Source: Planococcus antarcticus DSM 14505
GTDB lineage: Bacteria; Bacillota; Bacilli; Bacillales_A; Planococcaceae
DNA: 64,000 nt
Reading direction: 5' to 3'
NCBI RefSeq assembly: GCF_001687565.2
Contig: NZ_CP016534.2
Location: forward strand, 872,501-936,500
The position numbers were made by a program, and so were the translations under genes. Under the pieces are notes generated by a model. The model saw only the letters and a list, made by a program, of their open reading frames with translations, ran no database searches and was not told the origin of the DNA. Below are positions 8,984 through 17,861 of the stretch, piece by piece (positions within the stretch are counted from its first letter, which is position 1; each line of letters begins with the position of its first letter).

Positions 8984-10252
8984 GTGTTACAACTAATCAT
9001 GAACGACATTTTGGGAACACCCGCTATTTTGATTGGCTTGTTTGCGCTCGTTGGACTATTGCTACAGCGTAAAAGTAGTGCCGATGTAGTATCTGGAACG
9101 TTAAAAACAGTCATGGGATTCGTAATTATCGGAGCCGGAGCCGCGGTACTGATTGGCTCTTTGGATATATTCGGTAAAATGTTCGACCACGCGTTCAACG
9201 TGCAAGGCGTCATTCCGAACAATGAAGCGATTGTCGCAGCCGCACAAAGTGAGTTCGGGACGTCCACCGCATTGATCATGGTATTTGGGATGATCACCAA
9301 TATTTTGTTGGCACGCATCACCCCGTTCAAATACATATTTCTTACCGGTCATCACACATTGTTCATGGCATGCCTGCTGGCAGTAACTTTATCAGTGGGG
9401 GGACTTGAAGGGGCTCCGTTGATCATTGTCGGCTCTATTCTTCTCGGGTTGTGCATGGTATTGTTTCCGGCACTTCTGCAACCATATGTGCGTCAAATTA
9501 CAGGCAGTGACGATTTTGCTGTAGGTCATTTTGGCTCAATCGGCTATTTTGTTTCCGCTAATGTTGGTAAATGGTTTGGCAACAAAGAAAAAACGACTGA
9601 AGAGATAAAAGTCCCTAAATCGCTAGGCTTTCTAAGAGATACTTCTGTAGCTGTATCTTTGACAATGACGTTGTTCTTTTTAGTTGTCGCTTTGTTTGCC
9701 GGACAGGAGTTTGTTGAAACAACACTATCAAACGGCTCAAATTTCTTAGTCTTTTCGTTCATACAAGCGATTACATTTGCTGCGGGTGTTTATATTATCC
9801 TCGCGGGTGTAAGAATGCTAATTGCTGAGATTGTTCCTGCTTTCCAAGGGATTGCCGATAAATTGGTACCGAACACGAAACCGGCACTTGATGTTCCAAT
9901 CGTCTTTCCATTTGCACCTAATGCTGTAATCATCGGTTTTCTGTTCAGCTTTTTAGCTGGATTACTGGCGATGTTCCTTCTTCCGGTTCTCGAGTTGAGT
10001 GTCATTGTACCGGGACTGGTCCCGCATTTCTTTACAGGAGCCGCGGCAGGCGTCTTTGGGAATGTAACGGGCGGGCGGCGCGGTGCGATGATGGGTGCGT
10101 TTGCCAATGGATTGATCATCAGTTTTATCCCTGCTATCTTATTAGTCTTGATGGGCGATATCGGATTCTCTGGAACGACTTTCGGTGACTCTGATTTTGG
10201 TGTTGTCGGCATTCTGATTTTGAGCATTATGAAGCTTTTAGTATTTGCATGA
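8984..10252 (+). CDS. PTS EIIC, ascorbate-type (UlaA/SgaT) permease
   Basis: A 422-aa polytopic membrane protein with about ten hydrophobic helices and UlaA-like segments (FVIIGAGAAVLIGSLDIFG, NNEAIVAAAQSEFG, TGHHTLFMA, GNVTGGRRGAMMGAFANG). It transports and phosphorylates L-ascorbate or a related sugar acid. The start is GTG 8984, preceded by AAGGGGGGAG. It is the last gene of the regulator-EIIB-EIIC operon and is followed by a strong terminator. The catabolic genes (UlaG-like lactonase, aldolase) are not in the window. Confidence 0.92.
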   Translation: MLQLIMNDILGTPAILIGLFALVGLLLQRKSSADVVSGTLKTVMGFVIIGAGAAVLIGSLDIFGKMFDHAFNVQGVIPNNEAIVAAAQSEFGTSTALIMVFGMITNILLARITPFKYIFLTGHHTLFMACLLAVTLSVGGLEGAPLIIVGSILLGLCMVLFPALLQPYVRQITGSDDFAVGHFGSIGYFVSANVGKWFGNKEKTTEEIKVPKSLGFLRDTSVAVSLTMTLFFLVVALFAGQEFVETTLSNGSNFLVFSFIQAITFAAGVYIILAGVRMLIAEIVPAFQGIADKLVPNTKPALDVPIVFPFAPNAVIIGFLFSFLAGLLAMFLLPVLELSVIVPGLVPHFFTGAAAGVFGNVTGGRRGAMMGAFANGLIISFIPAILLVLMGDIGFSGTTFGDSDFGVVGILILSIMKLLVFA

Positions 10253-10261
10253 TCAAAAGTC

Positions 10262-10312
10262 TGTAGAAAAGCCCTTCCGAAATCAGTCGATTTCGGAAGG
10301 GCTTTTCTTGTG
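10262..10312. terminator. Bidirectional terminator after the PTS operon
   Basis: AAAAGCCCTTCCGAAATC, a 5-base loop and GATTTCGGAAGGGCTTTTCT form a near-perfect stem between two convergent genes. Confidence 0.9.
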
Positions 10313-10320
10313 GACCGATT

Positions 10321-10542
10321 TCATTCTTTGAAACTCAGCCCGTGCTCAGCAAGAGTTGGTCGAAGAATGCTCAACGCTTTTGAGCCAAAGCCATGCAGTT
10401 GGAGCAAATCCTGCTCGGTTGCTGAAGTCAAATCCTGTAGACGCAGATAGCCCGCGGTCAAAAGCGCGCGTTGTGACGGTTTGCCGATACTTCTCGGAAA
10501 TTCAGGCTCCTCTTCAGTTGGGTTTTTTTTCATCGTTTTCAC
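10321..10542 (-). CDS. Small helix-hairpin-helix (RNAP alpha-CTD-like) protein
   Basis: A 73-aa basic protein with the pattern PRSIGKPSQRALLTAGY, LRLQDLTSATEQDLLQLHGFG and SKALSILRPTLAEHG. This is the helix-hairpin-helix arrangement of the RNA polymerase alpha C-terminal domain and of small Bacillales DNA-binding proteins. It probably binds DNA nonspecifically; no partner is apparent. GAAAGGAGTG lies just before its ATG. It is convergent with the PTS operon. Confidence 0.8.
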   Translation of the reverse strand: MKTMKKNPTEEEPEFPRSIGKPSQRALLTAGYLRLQDLTSATEQDLLQLHGFGSKALSILRPTLAEHGLSFKE

Positions 10543-10623
10543 TCCTTTCGCTTGACGAGTGCAGCCTGTAACTGACGTTATAGATCAGATAAGCGTTACA
10601 GCAAATTATCGGTAGATTGATGA

Positions 10624-10977
10624 TTGTCGGAATCCTCACTTCAAATTCCGGCAAGAAAACTAAGTGGGAGCAGTTCAACGGAAGAAAAACTAGGGAATTC
10701 ATCTGCCAAAGTCGTTACGATTTCGGCACCTTTTTGGGGGATTATTTCAGATTGGGAAATAGAGAATTTTGAGCTGGCAGAGGATTTTGTTTCTAGAAGT
10801 TCACTTTTACCTGACGTCGTCCTTTTCCATAGTATAGGAGGTGACAAGTTGCCGTTCAATCATTTGGAAAAATACATGGAAAATCTATCAAGCGCAACAG
10901 TGAGACAGATTTTTAGAAGTCACCATGTTTTTCAGGAAGGCCTCAAGGAATTAGCGGTAGAAATTCGAGAAGCTTAA
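10624..10977 (+). CDS. Hypothetical protein, possibly a decayed gene
   Basis: A 117-aa frame starting at TTG 10624 with no good ribosome site. The C-terminal two thirds (WEIENFELAEDFVSR, LLPDVVLFHSIGGDKLPF) look protein-like. Over the first part another frame reads MIVGILTSNSGKKTKWEQFN, which resembles the start of YheC/YheD-type ATP-grasp proteins. A frameshift between the two is therefore possible and the gene may be a truncated relic. I cannot assign a function. Confidence 0.35.
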   Translation: MSESSLQIPARKLSGSSSTEEKLGNSSAKVVTISAPFWGIISDWEIENFELAEDFVSRSSLLPDVVLFHSIGGDKLPFNHLEKYMENLSSATVRQIFRSHHVFQEGLKELAVEIREA

Positions 10978-11027
10978 ACAGAACACATCCCTTACCGTTC
11001 GAATGATAATGGATGTGTTAATGTCAC

Positions 11028-11114
11028 CTAAAAAAACAACAGATTCAATAGAATCGTCAAGATGATTGAAAGAACAATTGAGATGAGCAGGCTGCCCGTA
11101 CAGGAAATTCGCAT
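11028..11114 (-). CDS. Small single-span membrane protein (28 aa)
   Basis: The peptide is MRISCTGSLLISIVLSIILT followed by ILLNLLFF: one hydrophobic helix after a short polar start. AGGTGG lies about 7 bases before this ATG; an in-frame ATG two codons upstream (11120) is also possible. A ribosome site and a fully hydrophobic frame favour a real small protein. Role unknown. Confidence 0.5.
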   Translation of the reverse strand: MRISCTGSLLISIVLSIILTILLNLLFF

Positions 11115-11189
11115 AACCATTCCACCTTTTTGATGATAATATCAAGTACCCGAATCATCGCGGAGTTCAAACCCTTTGATTGCAAGGAC

Positions 11190-11222
11190 AAGCGCACAGA
11201 GCAATTGGCTCTGTGCGCTTTA
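11190..11222 (-). terminator. Terminator of the capA-like gene
   Basis: AAGCGCACAGAGCC, a short loop and GGCTCTGTGCGCTT overlap the end of the gene on the minus strand. The T-run is short. Confidence 0.65.
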
Positions 11223-12374
11223 TTCGATAAATTGCAGGTCTTCGATCCAGGTAGATAGATGGGCTTTTGTAGCCACGTTTAGGTTAGAGTCTACGTTCTT
11301 CAAGAGATCCATTTCGTAATCTTTGGAATTGGCACTTCTAACAAAAGTCGTCGTGAAAGCTGGATTTTGCAGGGTGATGGTACTTGAATTTGCGGTTGTC
11401 TCTTTTTTGACGTCAAGATGTAGAATTGCCCCGATTTGCCGATCTAACTCATCTTGGCCTGACAGGAAGTTTCCGAGCGAATAAATGACAAAAGCTTTGC
11501 GTCCATCTTTTGTGCTGATCCATTCAGGTGGTTGCAATACATGGGGGTGGTGTCCCAAAATGACGTCGGCTCCATTTTTAGCAGAGAACTGAGCAAGTTC
11601 AATTTGCTCGGCATTCGGCATTTTTTGATATTCTTCCCCAAAGTGAAGGCTTAAAATGACTACGTCAGACACGTCTCTTGCACGCTTCAAATCCTGTTGG
11701 ATGATTAAGGGATCAATCCGGTTAACCAGATAATCTTTTCCAGCAGGCGCCTGAATTCCGTTCGTTCCATAGGTATAGGACAAGAAGGAGAAGGTGATAT
11801 CGTTGCGTGTTATCAACGTAATTTCCGAGCGGTCATCAGCTGACAAATAGGATCCGGTATGGATCATTCCAATTTGATCCCAATAGTGGATAGCATTTTC
11901 AATCGCCGGAATTCCTCGGTCCAGCGTATGGTTGTTCGCGAGTGTCACAACATCCACGCCTGCATCCTTCAAAGCATCACCAACCTCATAGGGACTATTG
12001 AAAGAAGGGTAGGAAGAGAGGCCAATTTCGCTGCCTCCGATGATGCTCTCGGAATTCGCAATAGTAATATCCGCGGTTTCCAGAAAAGGTGTGACTCGTT
12101 GGAGCATGGGAGTGAAATTGTAGCCATCTGCAGCTTGAGCATCCCTGTAGACACGTTCATGGATCAAGATATCTCCAACGGCCGACAGTGAAGCGGAACG
12201 GGTCACACTCAGCTCTGAAGGGGAAGTGGCTACAGGAAGCTCCCGGCTTTCAAAAACGATTGGCTGCTGTTCTTCGGCAACGGTGACAGTGTCGATGGCG
12301 CATCCTGCAAGTAGAAGCGTTGCAGCAACTAGTAACAAAAACACGGGTTTTCTAAGGGGATTCACTGGTTTCAC
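11220..12374 (-). CDS. CapA family lipoprotein (metallophosphoesterase-like)
   Basis: The N-terminus KPVFLLLVAATLLLAGC is a lipoprotein signal with lipobox LAGC. The mature part is a CapA/PgsA-type metallophosphoesterase domain: SAVGDILIHERVY, NSESIIGG, VVTLANNHTLDRG, VVILSLHFGEEY and VILGHHPHVLQPPE supply the Asp, Asn and His ligands. Length (384 aa) suits the family. Some homologues take part in poly-gamma-glutamate synthesis, but no capB/capC/pgs genes are nearby, so the substrate is unknown. A good AGGAG lies before ATG 12374. Confidence 0.9.
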   Translation of the reverse strand: MKPVNPLRKPVFLLLVAATLLLAGCAIDTVTVAEEQQPIVFESRELPVATSPSELSVTRSASLSAVGDILIHERVYRDAQAADGYNFTPMLQRVTPFLETADITIANSESIIGGSEIGLSSYPSFNSPYEVGDALKDAGVDVVTLANNHTLDRGIPAIENAIHYWDQIGMIHTGSYLSADDRSEITLITRNDITFSFLSYTYGTNGIQAPAGKDYLVNRIDPLIIQQDLKRARDVSDVVILSLHFGEEYQKMPNAEQIELAQFSAKNGADVILGHHPHVLQPPEWISTKDGRKAFVIYSLGNFLSGQDELDRQIGAILHLDVKKETTANSSTITLQNPAFTTTFVRSANSKDYEMDLLKNVDSNLNVATKAHLSTWIEDLQFIE

Positions 12375-12582
12375 TCCTCAATTTTAGTAGGACCATGAGC
12401 GTAACCTAAATAGTAAGTGTAGCTTTGATCATTAAGTATAGATTACTACGTTTATACTAATTTAACTAGAAAATTTAAAACTAAAGAACTATTTTTTCTA
12501 ATTGTATAAGGAGCATATCTGAGGACCCCCCTCCTCTAGATGCTGTTGAGGAGGGGGCACAGGCGGTTTGTTGTTTTCAATT

Positions 12583-13023
12583 TCAGCATGTTTTGTCTCT
12601 AAAGACAAGGTACTTGATCATAAAGAAACTTGCTGAAAAAGAAGCGAACATGGCCAGCTCTTTTGCCAGGTCATGGTGGATCCAAGTGGGCACGCCGACG
12701 ACTTGAACCAGCAGATTGAAGGCCAGGAACATCCCGTTATTGATCAGCAGGCTGAATAGTCCCTGCAGAAAAAAGCCGAAACGCTGCCTAGAGCTCCCTT
12801 TAGCTGCGTGCCGAAAAGTGATCCGAGAATTTTACAAATAGCTATTGCCCATTGCTAGGCAATAGGCGATGGTATTGGAAAGCACTAAAAGGACACCATG
12901 GTCAGTCGGGTGCAGCAGCAACGGCAAATTGAGTGAACCAATATCTATAGCCGCATTAGAAATACCGATTGCGGTAAATTGAAGGGGTTGGACAGGAGTT
13001 CGAGATTTTCCTCTGCCTCCCAT
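12583..13023 (-). pseudogene. GtrA-like membrane protein with internal stop
   Basis: One frame of 147 codons gives FTAIGISNAAIDIGSLNL, LSNTIAYCLAMGNSYL, a TAA stop (12832-12834), NSRITFR, LINNGMFLAFNLLVQ and FMIKYLVFRD. This is the four-helix GtrA family (polyprenol-linked sugar flippase-like). The stop occupies the position of Trp in the usual NSYxWNSRITF motif. AGGGG precedes ATG 13023. It follows remnants of a glycosyltransferase and sqdB on the same strand, so the whole cluster appears dead. Confidence 0.8.
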
Positions 13024-13058
13024 GACATTCCCCTGTTCTCTGGAAATTCCAGCCAGCC

Positions 13059-13772
<714 letters not shown>

Positions 13773-14035
13773 CAAAAATTCCCCCAATCAGGCAGTTTTT
13801 CTGACATCAACTGTTTCTCTGGAAACTCTCATGAAACTTCATATACGATTACATTTTTAGTTGCAATACATACATTTTTTTGTACCACTTCAACCTGAAA
13901 ATTAAACCTGAAGCTGAAGCAAGATACATTTTATTCTATACAGTGGTTTACGAAATAAAAGATGCATAAATTTTACAATTGTGATCTGTCAATGCCTCGT
14001 ATTTATATCCAGTGCGAGTGTTTTGGACAGGCTCT
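13773..14035. other. Intergenic region without visible gene
   Basis: AT-rich spacer upstream of the sqdB remnant and downstream of the ZIP-like gene. I see no open frame with a ribosome site and no clear terminator. Confidence 0.4.
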
Positions 14036-14773
14036 TTACAAAATAAGCTGAAGCAGCACAGCAATAAAAATAAGTCCTGCGATAAAAGAAGGGAAGCTGC
14101 TGTTTTTCTCAGCTGGTAATTCATCATTTAAAATATTCAACACGATGCCACCTGTCAGAAATGCGGAAAAGAAAGCAATATTTAGTTCGTTAGTTTCTGT
14201 CGAGTTATAAATAAGCCAGCCGGCTAACACTGAGAAAGCCAATGCCCAACGGCCGACATTCGTATATAAGTCTTCGTGGGTTAAATGCAGCATACGGTTA
14301 TTGGCAATAAAGTGAAAAGAAAAGACAATGAAGTAAATAATATAATCTGCGATATTCTCACCACTTAAATCAATCAGCAAATATCCAATCAGCACGTTGT
14401 ATAAGGCGAAACCAAAAATCTCAAGAGCGAATACCGATTTGCTTGGCCGTGAGATATTTTGTTCCTGTTCATTTTTTTCCTGTGATTTTTCGTTTAATTG
14501 GTTGATGCCATAGAAAAATACGATTCCGACAAGTGTCGCCATGTAGGTGACATAATCGAGATTCTCAAGCCAAGCTGGCAATTGAGCATCTTCGGCGACT
14601 TCTTGATAATGGGTCAATTCAGGAACCAGGTGCAAGAAGACGTAAGCGATTGAGCCCCCGGATACAAATGACATCAGTCTGTCTTTCGGTTTACGGTCAA
14701 GAAATTTAATGTAATTTGTAAAAATATGAACAATCATGAACCCAATGATGATTGCCAGACTCAAATAGAACAT
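14036..14773 (-). CDS. ZIP-like polytopic membrane protein
   Basis: A 245-aa protein with about seven or eight hydrophobic helices. FVSGGSIAYVFLHLVPEL near residue 38 carries the HxxPE-like metal-site pattern of ZIP transporters. FSFHFIANNRMLHLTHEDLY (about 150-170) supplies a second His-rich helix, and FLTGGIVLNILNDELP resembles the last ZIP helices. A divalent-metal role is therefore plausible but unproven. CAAGGAGGTG precedes the ATG. Neighbours give no extra clue. Confidence 0.65.
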   Translation of the reverse strand: MFYLSLAIIIGFMIVHIFTNYIKFLDRKPKDRLMSFVSGGSIAYVFLHLVPELTHYQEVAEDAQLPAWLENLDYVTYMATLVGIVFFYGINQLNEKSQEKNEQEQNISRPSKSVFALEIFGFALYNVLIGYLLIDLSGENIADYIIYFIVFSFHFIANNRMLHLTHEDLYTNVGRWALAFSVLAGWLIYNSTETNELNIAFFSAFLTGGIVLNILNDELPAEKNSSFPSFIAGLIFIAVLLQLIL

Positions 14774-15122
14774 CTCGACACCTCCTTGTATCAGTTAAAA
14801 AGAGTATACCCGAATCTCATTCGTTTTAATGAAATAAATTGCGGAAAATGTATCCCGAAAATTATTTTGGGGATACATAAATTATTCGCATCGATACGAC
14901 TCATGCTTAGCATAGAATGGGGAACAGCTATGGACTTATTGCTTACTATTATTCTTTATATTAGATGTCTGTATTTGGAGATATTATAAGAGCGTAGGCA
15001 AAAGAGTTGAAACGCTATATTCGTTACATTGAAAGTGTTATCCTACACGAGACCAGTGAGTAAGAAGGGTTTCAACTGTTTTTGCAGAATCTATTAAGAC
15101 AGAATACAGTGAGGAGGAAATT
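14774..15122. other. Divergent intergenic region
   Basis: A 349-base spacer between the ZIP-like gene and the DinB gene, which are transcribed away from each other. It should hold both promoters. A TTGAAA-N-TATATT-like pair occurs near 15006-15030. No small gene with a ribosome site is seen. Confidence 0.35.
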
Positions 15123-15605
15123 ATGATGAGCAATCGTTATTTGCAGAACGGGCTCCAAGGAAAGTATGCGCATTACCAGACAGATATGTTGTTTAATGGT
15201 CTGAGCTGGGAGGTGGCTGGAGAAAAACCGGAGGACAGCCACCATTCAGTATGGGAGCTCTTGTTTCATATGAATTACTGGCAGGATTTCATATTAGCGG
15301 AGCTACAGGAAGTAGATCCGGGTAGCCCGAAGGATCCTTCAGATTCTTGGCCGGGCTCTCCGTTTCCTTCAAGTGAAAAAGAATACACGGAAACTGTGAC
15401 CCAGTTTTTGAAAGGTTTGGGGCAAGCAACGCAGCAAGCGTCAAAAGATTCATTGGAACAAGGAATAGGCGGAAGAAAAAGAACGCCGGCAGATTTGCTG
15501 ATGGTCCTCATTAATCACAATAGCTATCATGGCGGACAGGTTGTATATGCACGTCGTCTGATCGGTGCCTGGCCACCGCCTGATGGTGATAAAAGCGGTG
15601 AATAA
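15123..15605 (+). CDS. DinB family protein
   Basis: A 160-aa four-helix-bundle protein of the DinB/YfiT-like superfamily. Likely metal-site histidines occur in HHSVWELLFHMNYW (about 40-53) and INHNSYHGGQVVYAR (about 128-143). Members are putative metal-dependent hydrolases or thiol transferases; the substrate is unknown. GAGGAGG precedes the paired ATG at 15123/15126. Confidence 0.88.
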   Translation: MMSNRYLQNGLQGKYAHYQTDMLFNGLSWEVAGEKPEDSHHSVWELLFHMNYWQDFILAELQEVDPGSPKDPSDSWPGSPFPSSEKEYTETVTQFLKGLGQATQQASKDSLEQGIGGRKRTPADLLMVLINHNSYHGGQVVYARRLIGAWPPPDGDKSGE

Positions 15606-15611
15606 TTTTCA

Positions 15612-15653
15612 AAAAAATCAGCGCCGAGAAGCCGGCGCTGATTTTTTATTACT
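15612..15653. terminator. Bidirectional terminator
   Basis: AAAAATCAGCGCCG, a short loop and CGGCGCTGATTTTTTATT lie between the convergent DinB and deacetylase genes. Confidence 0.9.
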
Positions 15654-16251
15654 CTTTAGTAGGCAACAGAGAAAAGCCATATCCCTGTTCTTTGATGGCC
15701 GTAATCAGTTGAGGAAGGATGGCAACAGTCTGCTCCAATTCATGCAGCAGGATGATGGCACCGTCCTCGAGGTTTTCAGTGGCATACTGAATGATTTTGT
15801 GCGGATCGCTTTTCAGCTCCCAATCCATTGAAGCAATTCGCCACATGACAGTGGTTAAGCCTAGTGCATTAGCTACTTTTAAAGTATTGCTGTTAAAGCG
15901 TCCATAAGGAGGTCGGAAATAAACAACTGATGTGCCAGTTGTTTTTTCGATATGTGCCATGCTGTTCCGTATATCCTGATGCTGTTGCTCGTATGACAGT
16001 TGAACCAGATTGCGGTGTTTCATTGAATGTGTTCCGATGATATGGCCTTCATCAAGCACACGTTGCCATGGTCTAGCCGGATAGAGCAGACTGGATTGCC
16101 AAAAGAACATAGCCGGCACATCTTGCTGTTTCAGGATGTCCAGAATCTGCGGCAGCACTTTGCTCGGACCATCGTCAAAACTGAGGACCACCGATTTTTC
16201 ACTTTGTGCTTGTCTGACAGTAACGATTTGCGGGTGAGTAGAGTCGTACAC
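15649..16251 (-). CDS. Polysaccharide deacetylase (NodB domain)
   Basis: A CE4 deacetylase with all the usual motifs: SFDDGPS (metal Asp), GTHSMKHRNL (metal His pair), RPPYGRFNSN, WRIASMDWE and ILLHE (catalytic His). At 200 aa it is little more than the catalytic domain, without signal peptide. The annotated start is GTG 16251, which has only a weak AGGG. A much better AAAGGAG-ATG start sits in frame at 16290, but codon 6 from there is TGA (16273-16275). It lies 21 bases (from that ATG) after phnC, so it appears to be the last gene of the phnD-phnE-phnC unit. It could act on cell-wall or capsular N-acetylated sugars; its link to the transporter is unknown. Confidence 0.88.
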   Translation of the reverse strand: MYDSTHPQIVTVRQAQSEKSVVLSFDDGPSKVLPQILDILKQQDVPAMFFWQSSLLYPARPWQRVLDEGHIIGTHSMKHRNLVQLSYEQQHQDIRNSMAHIEKTTGTSVVYFRPPYGRFNSNTLKVANALGLTTVMWRIASMDWELKSDPHKIIQYATENLEDGAIILLHELEQTVAILPQLITAIKEQGYGFSLLPTKE

Positions 16252-16311
16252 GACCCTGGATTGATCAACTGCTCATGGACTTTTAATCATGGAGATCATC
16301 TCCTTTCGCTG

Positions 16312-17082
16312 CTATATCCCAGGATCGAAAAATGCGGTTTGTGGATTGGATGTATAAGTTTCACGGTATTCGGAATCCCTGAAATCTTCCGGTGGACCAT
16401 CAAAAATAAGCTTACCATCTTTCAAGGCTAAGATACGGCTGGCGTAACGTTTTGCCAGTTCAATATCGTGGACATTGATAATGGTCAACAAGTCCAAACG
16501 TTCATGCATTTCTGTCAGCAAAGTGAAGATGTGGTTGGAAGTGCCGGGATCCAGGCTGGCGACCGGTTCATCTCCAAGTAGAACTTTGGGCTGCTGGGCA
16601 AGAGCGCGGGCAATGCCGACACGCTGTTTTTGACCGCCGCTCAGCTGTTCGACTTTCCGGTAAGCCATTTCTGACAGGCCGACATCGGCAATGACGCGTT
16701 TAGCCAAAGCCAACTCATCGGCAGTGAACCAGCCGATTAGGTTCTTGAAAGAAGAACGGTAACCGAACATCCCAGTCAGGACATTTTGCATGACACTCAA
16801 ACGGGGTATCAGACTGAAATGTTGGAAAATCATGCCGGTTTCCCGGCGTACTTTGCGCAGTTTTTCTTCATTATGGGCAGAGATGTCCTTGCCGTCGAAA
16901 TAAATTTGGCCGCTGGTCGGTTTTTGCAGTCCGTTCAGACAGCGGATAAACGTCGATTTTCCGGCACCGCTTTTCCCCAGCACACAGACAAAATCGCCTC
17001 TTTCAAGAGACAGGCTGATATCAGTCAGTGCTTTTACTTTTGTATCCGGATAATGTACAGATAAATTTTTCACTTGAATCAT
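16312..17082 (-). CDS. phnC: PhnC-type ABC transporter ATP-binding protein
   Basis: A 256-aa ABC ATPase with Walker A GKSGAGKST (about 37-45), signature LSGGQKQRVGIARAL, Walker B VLLGDEPVASLD and H-loop NVHDIELA. The internal sequence IGWFTADELALAKRV and overall length match PhnC (phosphonate/phosphite/phosphate importers). It lies 12 bases after phnE and 21 bases before the deacetylase leader. The symbol denotes the family. Actual substrate is open, and the location beside selD makes a selenium oxyanion worth testing. Confidence 0.9.
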   Translation of the reverse strand: MIQVKNLSVHYPDTKVKALTDISLSLERGDFVCVLGKSGAGKSTFIRCLNGLQKPTSGQIYFDGKDISAHNEEKLRKVRRETGMIFQHFSLIPRLSVMQNVLTGMFGYRSSFKNLIGWFTADELALAKRVIADVGLSEMAYRKVEQLSGGQKQRVGIARALAQQPKVLLGDEPVASLDPGTSNHIFTLLTEMHERLDLLTIINVHDIELAKRYASRILALKDGKLIFDGPPEDFRDSEYRETYTSNPQTAFFDPGI

Positions 17083-17094
17083 ATAGCCACTCCT

Positions 17095-17859
17095 TTAAAT
17101 GACGCGATTTCGAATGGTACTGGCCAAAAAGTCGATGGCGATAACCATGATCATAATAATCAAGACATCCAGCGAAACAGAAGAGTATTGAAAGGTTTTA
17201 AAGTCATTAAACAAGCGTTGGCCGATTCCGCCGCCACCGATAAAGCCTAGGATAAGCGATGTACGAATGGCAACTTCAAAACGATAGAAAAATTGGGACA
17301 ATACGTTCGGCCAGATTTGCGGTAGGATACTAAACAGATTAGCCAGCCATTTTTTTGCGCCAACGGCCCGCATAGCTTCCTGAGGGCCAGGATCGGCAGC
17401 TTCAATCAGTTCTGAGACAAGTTTTCCAAAAACACCAACATTATGGAACATGATGGCAATGACTGCTGGAAAAGGTCCAAGGCCGAGCGTAGTCAATAAA
17501 ATAAGTCCGAAGACGATTTCAGGGATGGAACGCACAAAACTGAGTGCCACACGGGTGAAATGGAACAGGGACTTGGATGGCGCTGTATTGCGCGCCGCAA
17601 TAAAGCTGATTGGCAAAGCGATCAATAAGCCAAAAACACTGCCGAGAAAAGCCATTGCCAAGGTCTCGAACGTATCTTCTACCATGCCCGGCAGCTTGGA
17701 AAAGTCCATTGGCCACCATTGGGACAAGAAATCAATCATGTTGCGGAAATCCCTAAATTTAGACAAATCGAATTCCGTAATCCGCATGCTGAAATATATC
17801 AACACCAGGACAATTAGCACTATAATGAAATTACTTTTTTTAAACCACAAGCTGATCAA
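17095..17859 (-). CDS. phnE: PhnE-type ABC transporter permease
   Basis: A 254-aa permease with about six helices and the binding-protein-dependent EAA loop EAMRAVGAKKWLANLFSILP near residue 150, followed by GFIGGGGIGQRLFND. PhnE-like motifs include FVRSIPEIVFGLIL and VGVFGKLVSELIEAADPGP. It begins 2 bases after the phnD stop, so the two are translationally coupled. Confidence 0.92.
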   Translation of the reverse strand: MISLWFKKSNFIIVLIVLVLIYFSMRITEFDLSKFRDFRNMIDFLSQWWPMDFSKLPGMVEDTFETLAMAFLGSVFGLLIALPISFIAARNTAPSKSLFHFTRVALSFVRSIPEIVFGLILLTTLGLGPFPAVIAIMFHNVGVFGKLVSELIEAADPGPQEAMRAVGAKKWLANLFSILPQIWPNVLSQFFYRFEVAIRTSLILGFIGGGGIGQRLFNDFKTFQYSSVSLDVLIIMIMVIAIDFLASTIRNRVI

Positions 17860-17861
17860 CT

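Noticed and set aside
9790..10227. 145-aa ORF antisense to the EIIC gene
   Set aside because: Pro/Ala/Lys-rich shadow frame opposite a clear membrane permease.
12524..12557. CCCCTCCTC/GAGGAGGGG hairpin as a terminator
   Set aside because: Strong stem but no T-run on either strand and only remnant genes nearby.
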